Assembly (NCBI RefSeq): GCF_002775205.1
Contig: NC_036450.1
Coordinates: 24,702,288 to 24,766,287 of the forward strand
DNA: 64,000 nt
From: Xiphophorus maculatus
Taxonomy: Eukaryota; Chordata; Actinopteri; Cyprinodontiformes; Poeciliidae
Direction: 5' to 3'
The notes below the pieces were generated by a model, which was not told the DNA's origin, did no database searches, and saw only the letters and a program-made list of their open reading frames with translations. Below are positions 47,346 to 60,100 of this stretch, one piece after another. Positions within the stretch are counted from its first letter, which is position 1. Every line of letters begins with the position of its first letter. The translations under genes were made by a program, and so were the position numbers.

Positions 47346-48483
47346 ATGGATGCCGGGGGATTCTTCAACACGTGTGTCAAATGTTTTAGGACAGTAGTTT
47401 TTGTAAACTTTAACTTTGAGTTGTATCTTCTCTATAACATCACACACCCACACACAAGCTGTTGATTTGTAAAGTTGAAGATACAGGCCTTAAAAACTTA
47501 GGAAAATCTTTTGCAATTTTGCTAAAAATTGTAACTATAGCTTGTAAAACCATTGTGGATCTTTCGCTGTGATATTCCAGTCGTTTTAGTCTGAGTGTCT
47601 CTGCAGCTACTTTACATTTTTTCAGATCCCTTTTTAGTTGCTCTCTATGAAACTATGAACTTTTAGACTGGACTGTTTTGCATTTATCTGCAGTTCTCTA
47701 CTTCTATAGAGTTCTCTGGAGATTAGAGCAATTTTGCATAAAGCGTAGTAATACTTCTATGGAAAATTCTTCACTCTGTTACATTTAGTTCTCTGGACGT
47801 CTGTTCATAAGTTTTTGGTTGATGTTTGGACAATTATTCGCACTAGTTTTGGCAGCTGTGCAGCTGGAGGGATTTACTTTTTTACTTTCTGACAAGGTTT
47901 TGTTTTTGTGACAGATGGCAGCTGATTAGCATGAATAAACTCAAATAATCCCAGAGGAGCAGGAAAGGAGGATTCATGGTTGGAGAAATAAGAGCAGAGA
48001 CGGAAGGAGGAAGTTCAAACCGTCTCTTCCATTGAGCATAAAGGTCAAACATCGAATCCACGGGCTTTTCAAACAAACGGCCAGATGGAGAGATTTAAAT
48101 GGAAGCGTCAAAAGCCAATGAGGTGGATTAGCAGTGTTTGCCAACTGATGGTGTCTTCCAGGACATTGTCTCTGCTACCTGGAAATTGAGCTGTTTGCAT
48201 GTACTGACAGTAATGAGGCTGTCAGACAGCAGCAGTCTGATGTGTTCCTTCATCTTCATGAAGCTGTTTGTTCTCTAACAAAGCTCTAAGACCTTCATGG
48301 AACAGAAATGATTCATGTGGGCCAGTAAAAAATGTAAAGTGGCAGCATTATGTGTTTTCCAGCCACATAGTGCCAGTTATAGAACAATCAAGTAACTTTG
48401 CTACTTCCAGTTTTATGAAACTGCTACATCAAATATGACTTAAAAAAAGAAATTTGACTTCAGATTTTAGTGCCCTGAAATTG

Positions 48484-48650
48484 GGCTTCTGTTTCTTTAA
48501 GAAACTCCTGCTCTTTCTGAAACTCCGCCTTCAGGAAGTCATCAAAACATGGCTCCTCTATTAACCCTTTAACAATGTTTTTTTTTTTATTAACCAGCGA
48601 TGCACTGACTGGCAGATGCACAGTTCCACCGGGTGTTTGCTAGTCTGAAA
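48484..48650 (-). repeat. TTAAAGRGRCAG-flanked repeat, copy 3 (truncated)
   Basis: CTGTTTCTTTAAGAAACTCC, GAAACTCCGCCTTCAGGAAG and ATGGCTCCTCTATTAACCC match the 3' half of copy 1 in reverse; the rest is missing. Confidence 0.6.
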
Positions 48651-49059
48651 ACAGGATACAGCTAAAATACAAAAACGTATACAATTTTATTTATTGTGAA
48701 TTATACGGAAGAGGATTAAGGCCGCTGGAAAAAAAAGAAAAAGAAGGCGGTGCTTCTACAATAGGATGTGTTGCAGCATTTAGGTGAGGTTACAAAAACA
48801 CTGAGGCCTGGACCAGTTAAAACAGAAACATAACCCTCCACATGCATTAGAACCAACATGTGCACGTTTTGTCTTGCTAACCACTAATATTTTTTGCATC
48901 CTTCCGGCTGTTGAGTCATTTTCATTGGTCTGTAGCTGCTTGGCAGCATTTGACTCCATTTGTGGTTATTTTGTGGTTTCTTTAATGTTGCAGCGTTTCA
49001 ACTCTTTGTACAGTCTAATCTCTTTGATATTTTAGCCCTTTTTACTGCAGCCATCTTGG

Positions 49060-49560
49060 AAGCCTTTCCAAAAATACTCACACCCTTATAGTATGTTTTT
49101 TATTACACATTTGTCGTCAGTGCACTTCCTTCGGATTTTACTTACACAACAGAGTGCGTCGTTATGATGTGGAAGGAAAAGGATAAATACTTTCCAACTT
49201 TTCAAACAAAAGCCTGTAAATACTCAGCCCCATTTACTCTGATACCCCTACAAAAAAATCCAAAGTAATCAATTTCCACTAAATCCTCTAGTTAGTAAAC
49301 GTAGACTAACTTTAACATTAGCTACAGTGCATCGATGTATATCCATGTCTTAGAATGGCCTAGTCCAAGTCTGAACCTAAATCCAGTTGAGAATCAGAGG
49401 CGGAACTTAAACACTGATGTTCACAGATGCACTCTGTTCAATCTGGGATTCACATATTTTACAAAGATGAGCAAAAATGTGCAAAAGACCCTGAGAGACG
49501 TATTTCAGTTTTACTTTACGTTAATGCACCACTTTGTGTCGGCAGGTAAACTTTCATAAC
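49060..49560 (+). mobile_element. Decayed Tc1/mariner-like element
   Basis: The plus strand near 49350-49440 encodes VLEWPSPSLNLNPVENQRRN, a degenerate match to the C-terminal WPxxSPDLNPIEN motif of Tc1-like transposases. Flanks (ACTCAGCCCCATTTACTCTG) match a fish-wide repeat. Beyond repair; no terminal repeats defined. Confidence 0.55.
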
Positions 49561-49600
49561 CGTTTGTGGTTTTAATGATTTCTTTCATGAATCTTGACAG

Positions 49601-50081
49601 AGATGCACCGATCCGATATTAACATCTTTATCGGTCAGGATATTGGGGGGAAAAAAAAAATCTAGATCAGGTATCGGTGACAATGTGTTCAGTCTTTAAG
49701 GGAAGATCTATTCAGCCTGATTCTATGCTTTGTGCTCTGAGCAATGTCATAGTTTATTTAACATTTTATTTAGAATTCCTAATTACTCTGAACAATTTGA
49801 AAGGTTTGTTGAAGTTTTATTTTTTATGTTGTTTTTGTCAGTTTCCGCTTCTTATTTATTTTACATCGGCTGTTATATATTTCTAACTGCGCTGGTTGAA
49901 CAAACGAAAGTTGTTTTTACATGTTTGACCAAACTTGTGAAGCTTTTGGTATATTTAAGTGCTGCAGTAATGCAGAGTTATCAAATATTTTTGTAATTCA
50001 ACTACATTTACGGTATGTCTGTGTAAAAAAGAAAGAAAAGTTTTAAATCAACTCAGCTCTGTCTTTATGTATCGGCTCACC
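49601..50081 (+). repeat. CACCGAT-type interspersed repeat, copy 2
   Basis: GATGCACCGATCCGATATTA, ATCTTTATCGGTCAGGATAT and TTCTATGCTTTGTGCTCTGA, in the same order as at 15483-15822. Confidence 0.55.
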
Positions 50082-50315
50082 TTGGCACCAGAAGTGAAAA
50101 AAGTGGATCAGTGAATCCGTAGAATTGGACATGAAAGGTGCAGGAAAAATTTTTTATAAATCAAGACATGTTTCCAGTTTTTTTTACTAGAATTCTTCAA
50201 TTTACATTGGAAAAAATGAGGTACTGTGTCTAGAAAACAAATGACAACAATCTGAAGGCTAAAATAAATAAGACATCTTAGATGTGTGATGCGGCTGTAG
50301 AAACAGTAAAGCTGA

Positions 50316-50408
50316 GGGCGGGGTGGAGGGGAGATCAGGGGGTGGAGGGGAGATCAGGGGGTGGAGGGGAGGTCGGGGGTGGAGGGGAGGTCGGGGGTGG
50401 AGGGGGTT
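50316..50408 (+). repeat. G-rich minisatellite
   Basis: Four to five copies of a 19-20 bp unit GGGTGGAGGGGAGATCAGG / GGGTGGAGGGGAGGTCG. Many G runs of 3-5 could form quadruplexes. Near the 3' end of the vdac gene. Confidence 0.85.
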
Positions 50409-51105
50409 AACAGTGTGGCGATGAACCAGTGAGGACAAGCAGCCGTTACTGGCCAGAGGTCGCTCGAGGAACCGGCCGCGCCTCCATGCAAAACATCCTC
50501 GCTATCTTTGTGGCCGCTGAGCCGAGACAGATGAAAGCAACGCTGTAGAAATGCCAAACTAAACTACGGGAAGATACCAGAAGATTCCACCACATTGATT
50601 TCACCTGGCAGACAGAGCGGCCACGCAGACGCAAGAGGCTCTCATGAAGGATTTCAGTTGAAACCAAATAAAAACGGGCGTGAGTAAAAACTAAAGTGTT
50701 TGAACTTATTTAAAAAAAAAAAAAAAGCAGACACACTGCACCTTTTTAACCAAGCAAAGAAACATCCGCCAGCCTCTGCGGCCATGTTGTCATTCTCTCA
50801 TGCTTTTAGGTAAAGACTGCTGGGATGAGTTACACACTTTTACACCAACGGTTACGTCTTTCAAGACCTACAGCGAAATAAAATGGTGTGACTTCAGCCA
50901 GAACATCAGGAACTCCTTCGCAACCGCGCACCGCCAAATTTCAGGGCCGACACTCCGCCTCCCTAGACTCGACTTTTAGTGTCAGAAATGCTCGTTAGGA
51001 GCGCAGAGTGTGTATGGGGGTGTGGGGGTGTGGGGTTAAAGGTGAGTCCAGAGGAGAGGAGCTATATGAAAGGTGGTGCTGTCCGGTGCAGGTGAGGAGT
51101 TCTGG

Positions 51106-54100
51106 TTATGCATCCAGCTCGAAGCCCAACCCCAGCTTGTGTCCGCCTGCGTTGAAGTTCTTCCCGTCGATGAGGGCAGAGAGGGTGAGCTTCACGCCTG
51201 CAGACACACCACAACCACAAGGTCTGCAGCAGCGTCCAGCACCAAGTTAAAGCACATAAAAATGAAGGCATGAAGCGGCGAGTGGCTGCAGCTACACACA
51301 AAACAGAAAAGCTTAGAAATATCATTTTCCAATCATGGAACATATGGACTTGTTAAATTCATGGATCCAGATCTGTTTTTTAAACAGACCTTGTTGTTCC
51401 AGCTTCAACACTTTACCCACTTTTTACCGAGAGTAGAGCGAACATGAAAAGAATCCAGTACGACTGTGAAGACACTTAGAATTTAAAACTTTACATTTTC
51501 AGTTCTTTATTTCTGTTGATTTTTTTCCCCCCCAGCCAATTAGATGAAATAAATGTTAAACTTGTTGGCCAAACAGGAAGCAAAATAGTTGATTTAAACA
51601 AGCATCGCTTTGCACCACTTCACTCCACAATGTAGACTCTGCAGTCAAAATGTTACACAAGATTTTTTTTCCCTCACTTCCTGTTCTTGATGTCTCTAAG
51701 GTGAATTGATATTTCCATCTTTTCCTCACTTCTGTTTATATATTGGGATTTTTGAATCCCATTAAAGACGCAGACAAGTGAAGTTTTCAGCCTGACCTGC
51801 CTCTTTTAATCCATAAAGCTTTTTTAATATGTGTAATAATAACTCAAGTGTTATAACATCACAATTCAGCTGCAATGCTCTAATCTTATTTTACTGAAAA
51901 ACGTCAAACAATCATGGCTGAAACTAACTGCTATTTTAGACATCAACTATTCCACTGATTGTTGCGAAAATTTGGCAGATTTCACAGATTTTTCATTTGA
52001 CCACTTTTTATAGAATATTAGAAATACTGTAAAAGATGCAAATATCAAGTAATTAATTAACTTTTTAAAATAAGAAACATTTTACTGTGTAAAATGCAAC
52101 AACGTAACATCCATGAATGTGAACCGGGTGAAGCTACGACTCTGCAACTTGAGTTTTGGATAAAACAGGGAAAATTATTTTATTCAAGTGTAAAAATGTA
52201 TATTTATTTTGTACAGATTTGGCTTAATTACTTACTCCGAATGTGTTGTTGTTTTCAGCAAATTGCCTTTAATTGAGTCTGTATACTCCAGCTACCGATT
52301 AATCAATTTGTAAATTGGTTGGCAACTAATTGAATAATGGATTCATCCCGATTAATCGTTTCAGTTCCAGAAGTAAAACACTTTTTTTGTCACTGCAGTC
52401 AGTCCCTTCTCTCTTGGCAGAGCAAAAAGACTCAAATCTTCGCCCCGATAACATCGTGAGAATCAGCAGATCACAGATCACCCAAAATGAAGGAAGTCGG
52501 TTCCCTGCTACTGACCAGAGGTGATGAAGACGAGTGGAACTAAATATCCTGCAGTACTGGACCAGAACCTGTTACAGGCTGCAAAAAACTCAGTACTGCT
52601 GGCCTATTACTTTTATGTATCAATCAAATTAATTACATTTTGTGGTTTTAATGTGACAAAATAAGAAAAAGACCAAGGGGTGTGAGCAATTTTGTCAGTC
52701 TGGATGAAAACTGAAACAGACTTTACACCCCCGGTCACAAAACTTGTTTCTACACAACCTGAAGGTCTCAACCAAAATTCCTGGGCTGGTCAGAGCCGCC
52801 CGGTTCTGAGGCGGAGCCTACCTGGCCGAAGGCTCTGGGTGTAGCCGACTCCAATCAGGCTGGCATTGTTCACTTTGGCCTAAGGGAGGAAACATAATAA
52901 GCTGTGAACAGAGAACAAACAACGACAAGAGGTTGAAAGCCTTTTGCCAGAGTGAAACCGGAGCACTCACTGACAGAGAGGTGTCCTTGTCCAGCATGTA
53001 TTTGCCTGCGACGCCGAAGCGAGTGTTGTTGCTGCCGGCGGTCCAGGCCAGGGTGATCGCCGTCTCCAGCTTGTCGTCCACCTTCTGGTAGATGGAGCCG
53101 CTGAACTCGCTGCCTTCGTTACTGAGAGAGAAGCGGGAAGAAAGCGTTGGGAGACGTGTCGCCGAGGCCCAGACCCGGTGAACTTGGACCAAATACTCAC
53201 ACGCAGGTGTGCACCTGAAAGTCCGTAGACTTGAACCCCAGGGCGAAGTTGTGGTGGCTCGGTTTGGATTTGGTGGCGTCGTAGAGCGTCTGGTAGCCGC
53301 CCAGCCAGCCTTCGAAGCCCAGCACAACAGAGCCGTGGACAATGGGGCCCTGCAGGTCCACGTCGCAGGCCAGGTTCATACTCTGGCACTTGTAGCCCGT
53401 CTTCAGCTTGCCAGTTTTCTTGCTATAAAGTCAAGCAGCGACTTGTCTTCATTACAGAACTGCATTAAAACCATATATTTACAATCTTACTGTATAAACA
53501 GACACACAACGGGGTTTTCTTTCTCACTGTCTGACATTGAATCAGTTTCCACTTTTACATTTTGTAGGTTGTTGGGATTACAAACATGAATTTTATTGCT
53601 AAATGCCAAAACACTGACAGAATTTCGTTGGTTTCTTCCCATCAGAAGTTTACAAAAAATTCCCACATATTTGGTAGAATTGCTAATTCAGCTTGAAATG
53701 TTTCGGATCTTCCTCCACAAACTTCTAACAATAGTTTCCTTTAAATCTGATCCATTCCTAAAGACAGAATGACCAAACTGAGACAGCTTTGTGGGTTCAG
53801 GGTTTCTCCCAGTGTATTATCAGCCTGGCGGGCCACCAGGCTTCACTTGCCCCACCATGACTTCTGATACACCTGCAAATTTTTGTAACTTTGAACATTT
53901 CTTAACACAAAAGCGTGGTCGGCTCACTGGTGCACCCCTACCAACGGGCTTAGCAGGTTTTCTGGGGGAAACCCTGAGGATGCCTTACCCACACACACCT
54001 TTTCCACTCTTCCCACTCATTTCTGTGGGCCTAAGATCAAGGTTTTGTGACGTCAACGACAAAACATCGACTTTGTTTTCTTCGTGATCACTTTGGTTGT

Positions 54101-57100
54101 ATTCTTTATGCTTGATGCATCCGCCAACTTGCTACAACAACTTTGCCCAGAGCAAATTTTCCACACCGCGCATCTCTGAAATTTTGCAACTATGCGGACA
54201 GTTCAGTGTGGAAAAACATGGTGGACAAGCAAGAGCTCCTCTTGGTGGATGTTCAAAAAGACAGAGGACTTCATGATTCTGCCCACAAGCACCTCCATGC
54301 TCTCGGGTGTCGGCATGTTGCAACTAAGGGGGAACGATCCAGAGTATTAATGCTGTAAAAATGGTGTCGACCAGATTTCGCACGTCTTTTTTCCCCGTGC
54401 GGAACGTACATGTGGATTTGGAAGACCAGTTTGTTTCCAAGCTTTAACTTCCTGGCTGATGTTGATGGTGACCAAGTTCTAACAGCTGTTCAGCCCAGAT
54501 GAGTACAGAACTCATTTTATTGGGAAAACGTCCCTCTCATCTGGATGGACCGACCAGACTTGCGGTGCTCTACATTTGTCTTCCTGGTATCTTGGTTGGG
54601 TTCTTTGGGTTTCTCCATGATGTCTCACAAGAAGCCAACGCATCCAGACGTGTTCCTCCATTACAAAGCCTAAGCCTAAGCTAAGTCCAAGTGTCGAAGC
54701 TTTCCCAGATTGATAAAACGTGGTTGTTTTTATATATGTAAACTCTAACTTTGAGTTCATTTAGTGAACAGAAATAATTTTACTAATCTTAACTGACCTA
54801 AAACAGGAAAATCTTCATTTGATGTAATGCCGACAGTGAGAAAAAGATTGTGTCTTTTGATAAGCACATATGTAAATGTGTGGTTTCACCCATACGTCTT
54901 CCTGTTAAAGCAACATTTGTTAACGAAGACGCAACGGGTTGCTTTTGAAAAACAACTTTGTTGCATTTTCTAATAGCTTACAGAAAAATCTGGCAATTAC
55001 AACGGATCAGGCCAGGCTATGGACTGCTTTTTAAAATTACAATAATAAAGTCGTGACAGCGGATTAAAGAGGAATAGACAGACGTTTGCTAAATCGTTTC
55101 AGATTCCTGCTACTGATAATAGCAGAGGTGTGAAGATTAAGTACTTCCTTATTTGTAAAACTGACATCAAAGTCTAACTTCACAAGATACTCAACATCTA
55201 TATAAATAAGTTTCATTTATTTGTTCTCAAAAAAAAAAAATCACCACTTCATTATCATAATGAATATTACGACTGTTTTCCTGTAATATTATGATTATTT
55301 TTGTCTTGTTGCATCTTTTTTTTTGGTATTATCACATCGTCCTTCAGAAATTATTGCTACTTTATTTTGTATTATTATTACTTTATTTGTATGTAATATG
55401 TAATAATAATCGTATTATTACAAAAGAAATAAAAGATTTGTAACAATCGATTTCGTCAAATGTATTCAGATGTATGAAGGTGAATAAAAGTAACATCAGA
55501 ACCTTCTTGGACTGCACCAACCTAGAGGCTGACATGGTCTAAAGCGGCCTCACCCTGTGTTTGGTACAAAGGAAGTTTCCGTGCCGATCTTCAGTCCTTT
55601 AGCAAGCTGAAGAGGAAAGCTTAGTGTCAGCACATTTAAACTGGCAGAACATTTGCAACATTTAACAATGACTTGCAGGGGGAAACTAAATAAACAACAA
55701 CAACAAAAAAACACAGACACACCTTGTCCTCCACAGTGACCTCATTAACCAACACGTTGTCCGTGTTCCACTTCTGGCTGATGGTCAAGCTGTGATCCGT
55801 TATCTTGTACTTGGTCTCCAGGTTGCCAGTAGCCTTCCCTGTGTCCATGTTGCTGAAGCCCGTAGAGTGAAACTCCTGCACAGCGAGAAGAAGGGGGACG
55901 AGGTAACAGCCTGGCGGAGCGCCTCAACTGTTATTACAGGTTAAAAATGTAAAAAAAAAAAATACCCACAACCTTAACTGAACCAGATTAGGAACAACAA
56001 CAAAAAAACGTTAGTGGAGAGGAAAAAAGAAAGGACAAATCGTGTTTCAATTCCAGGGTTTAATGTGTCTGGACCTGATTTTTCGGTAGCACTTTATTTG
56101 ACGGGGTGTGCATAAGACTGACATGATATAAAACCTGTCATGAAGTTGAAGGAGTTTTCATAAAGTGTCATTATTTACTGAATGATACTTCATGCCTGCA
56201 GTCGTAAACATTCATGAAAACTACTTCAACTCTATGACAGGTTTTATGTCATGTTTATGACATATATGACATATGTAATGTCAGTCTAATGCACACCCCG
56301 TCAAATAAAGTGTTACCAATTTTCCTAACTAATAGCTCACAGGACCGTATTCAGCAGCAATAGCTTGTCATCTGATTTTATCAGATCATATTTCTACAGT
56401 TCATTAAGGTTTGTGGTTTTATTTTCCAGTCGTTCTGATGCAGCTGAACGTTGTTCCGACAGGTCCGCTGCTCATCATCAACTTTCAAAGCCTAACTCCT
56501 GCTGCTTTGTAGAGAGGAGAGTCTTGCTTTTGACAACATTTGCAAGCGAACCACTCTTGTTCAGTCTATCGTTCCTTCCCCGTCACGAACGCTAACATTT
56601 CACACGCCGGCCGAGGCGTTCTTTCTTAAAGATCATTTTTATCGTGTCCTGATACGCAGAACTCTAGTATTAGAAGGAAGTTGTTCTTTCTTTTTCCACA
56701 GCATGCACTTGAACCAGTAGAGTAACACCTGCACATGTGGATATCTCTGATCTCATGCAAGGAGGCGCCACTTACAAAGCATGTACAAGGAACAGAAGAC
56801 CGACAGAAAATGTGGATAAAATCAAGAAAAGTAAAACATCTTTTATACTACCACCATGTTGAAAACATATGATGATGTCATAAAGCTAGGGTTAACATAT
56901 GCAGACAGAAAAGTTAGGTGCAAACAAAACATAAATGACTGAAAAACGATACTTTAAAAAAAATAAAAAATGTTCTCCCATTGACAGTAAAAGTTCAGTC
57001 AAAGAATTTAAAATATCAATTTTTCCACATTTTAATTGTTAACTAGGTTGTGGCTTTTTTCTTATGGAAGCATGAATTAAGTCAGATTAAAAATATAGAT

Positions 57101-60100
57101 TGTTTTTGAAACATTCCTCAACAGTATTTGTCCATTCAACATATATTACTACTGTCATCTGAATACGCATAATAAGTCTGAAACCGCTGGGTCTGGGTCA
57201 TGTGTTTTCCTAGTGTAAACTTTACTGAAAGTTTGTTTCAGTGAACTTTGCAACATTTTGACAAAACTGGTTCTGCTTTTCCGCCGAAACCAAAGTCAAA
57301 ACAATATAAACACCGATGCTTATCTCGTAATAGGTTTCTTCCTTGTTGAGATGGACATGTCGGAAGGTTTTTAGGGCATCCCACAGATGATCATTTTCAA
57401 CAACTCAAATTATGTTTCTCATAAAAAACCCTGAGCGGGTCTTCACACACTGTTTGGTAAAAGTAGAGAGGAAATAACATGAAAAACAAACAAACAAAAA
57501 CCAAAAAAAAACCCTGGAAAACCTTTGTTTTTCCTCAAGTTTCCACAAATTATATGGAGATAATATAAAGAACTTGCCAACACTGCCCTCCAGTGGCAGA
57601 AATATGCAACTACACACAATACATAGAATTTTCCTGAAGCTGTTTAATATTCTGAAAATGTTTAAAATTAAGAATTTTAGTTCTCCACAGTAATCATTTC
57701 CTCGTGTCATAACAGGTGGAGCTAAGTAAAGAATCTCGTATTTTAACTCAGGTTTGAGTTAAACCCACCTGAGTTTAACAAGTTTATAACTTAACAAGTT
57801 TAAAAATTGTTTGCAGGGAAACGAACCAAGTAGTGCTGAGTTCAAAGACACGGTGTCAAAATTAGCTGGATTCTTCATCTTAATACTAAATCCCTAAATG
57901 CACAGATGTACCATTTGTGATATATCCATCTGTTATGGTTTGTTCATTTGCAGAGAAATGAATAGAAGAGGTGCACTGATTGCACTTTTCTGGCCGATCG
58001 CCGATCTTTAAAAACCCCAAACTAGTTTTCTCATTTTAAACAGGGTTAAACAGATTACAATGTAGCAAATTCAATTTAATTCAAAAATAATTTTGATCTC
58101 AATTAAATGATGTATCTCATATTACTCAAGGTTTTCCAAAAACGAGTCGGAGAGGCTATTGGCCGTGGGCAGGAAGGGTCTCCCGTAGTGGTCTAAATTA
58201 CGGCAAATTTGAGGAAGCCTCTGACTGAAGACGAGACAAATTGAATCAATATGTTTGATTCTATGTTACCATATATGAACCAAAAATAAAATAACCCTCC
58301 TCAGATAAACGCTAAAAACAAACTTGTTTATCATTGAGGGCAGAAAAAAAGTAAAAAAGTAAACAAGAAAAAAAAAATCAAAGTTCTACTTTCCGTCTTT
58401 ACTTTTTGTCGCACTTAAATGTTTCAGATCATCAAACTAAGTTGAATATCAGACAAACACAACATGAGGGTTTTGCATTAGGATTTTGTCCACTGTTCTT
58501 TACAGAACTGTTTTAATTCAGCCAAACTCCAGAGTTTTAGAGCAGAAAAAAGCCTGGTTTTCGTCCAGACCAGCCATTTCTTCTTCCTGCTGCTTTTCTC
58601 CTGGGACTGAATCCCATTTTACTGCTTCACTTGCAAATAAACACACAGATTACATCTTGACACGGTCAAGAGAGGACGGCCATCAGGAACTAGATGAACA
58701 CGTCTGCATCACCCTGAACCCGAATATCAATACAAACTGAGCTATTAACAGGTTTCTATGATTTCACCAGGCTTGTTATGCAACAGAGATGATGGAGAAA
58801 TAGAAGATAACCAGACGCTGGATTCTGAGTAGTACTATGTATTTTCAAAACACACAGAACCATTTTATAGCATAAGCAAGTAACTGTTAAGTTCTGCTAC
58901 ATATCAAATATAATCAAAAATTGACTTTGTAAATTGACTGCCTCTTTAAGAAATCCCTGCTCTTTCTGAAACTTCGCCTTCCGGAAGTCGTCACAACATG
59001 GCTCCTCTGCTAACCTTTTAACGTTTTCACCAGCGTTGCTCTGAGAAGTAGCTCCTACAATGAGCTGAGCAGAAGTGCAGTTCAACCAGATGTTTGCTAA
59101 TTGCTCCTGGCTAGTCTGAAGGACTAGCCAGTTTTCAAGCTTGGAAGCTTGAGAATTGCAGCTCTGTATTTGAAGGCGGGGCTAGGTCCACCCAGGCGTT
59201 TTGCACAGCTGAATGGTTACCACGGAGATTAAAGGATTTGTCAAACATGCATGAAATAATCAAAGCAGCACTTCAGGTAAGTTTTTGATGAGGGAATAAC
59301 ATTATAACATCATGTAAAGCGCAAAAAAGTTGATTTTACAGAATACTGCCCCTTTAAGAAACTTATAGATGTCAGTAGGAATATTTTAGACGTCTAGAGG
59401 TTTCCCTTTGAGCTTTAACTGTAAGGAAGGTTAAAATGTTTCTCTATTCTTGATATTATACTCTGAGACCACAACTGACAGAAACAAACTCGAACATTAC
59501 AGACAAAAAGAAACGTAAAAGAAAATATGAAACAGACAGTAAAAGCAAAGGATTGGGTGAATGGAGCTCTGCGTGACACGGTGGGAGGGGCGGGGAGTGG
59601 GTGGCCAGAGCGGTCAGTTAGGTTCGGGACGTCCATCTTACCATCTACGTTAGAGCGCGAGCAGTCCGGGGCGGCAGCATGGAAACAGAGCGGCGGTTAG
59701 GAAAGGAAAGGCAGAGAGGCAGACGGCCAATCACGGCCCGTCACGTTTCTCTGCCAGTGAGGTCAGGTAAAGCGAAGGAGCCGGAACGCCAGCGGCGCTC
59801 GGCATCCTGGGAAACCTTAAAGCTCAGATACACAGCGGTTACTGGTGCCTAAAGGAGCGTGAAGCAGAAGATGTGCAACAGCAACTCTGCAGGTGTCTGA
59901 GCGGTGGTGAGCGGATGGCTGGAGAGCAGCAGGATGAGGAAGGAGAAATGGAGCAAAGAAAAGGAGTTCTCACCACTCCATTGTCAGACCTGGTCTTCAG
60001 CTCTATCTTCACAGCCCCGAAGCCTGTTGGGTTCAAAACACACGCACAGTGAGCAGGAGGACTCCACTGCAGGTGTTAGCCGATCCAATGTCGCAGAGAA

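Larger units (their letters stand above)
47346..51105. other. Convergent intergenic region between tor4a and the vdac gene
   Basis: 3.7 kb holding a copy of the TTAAAGRGRCAG-flanked repeat (48484-48650), a decayed Tc1-like element (49060-49560), a CACCGAT-type repeat (49601-50081) and a G-rich minisatellite (50316-50408). The part just below 51106 is presumably the vdac 3' UTR (minus strand), but I find no clear canonical AATAAA on that strand close to the stop. Confidence 0.45.
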
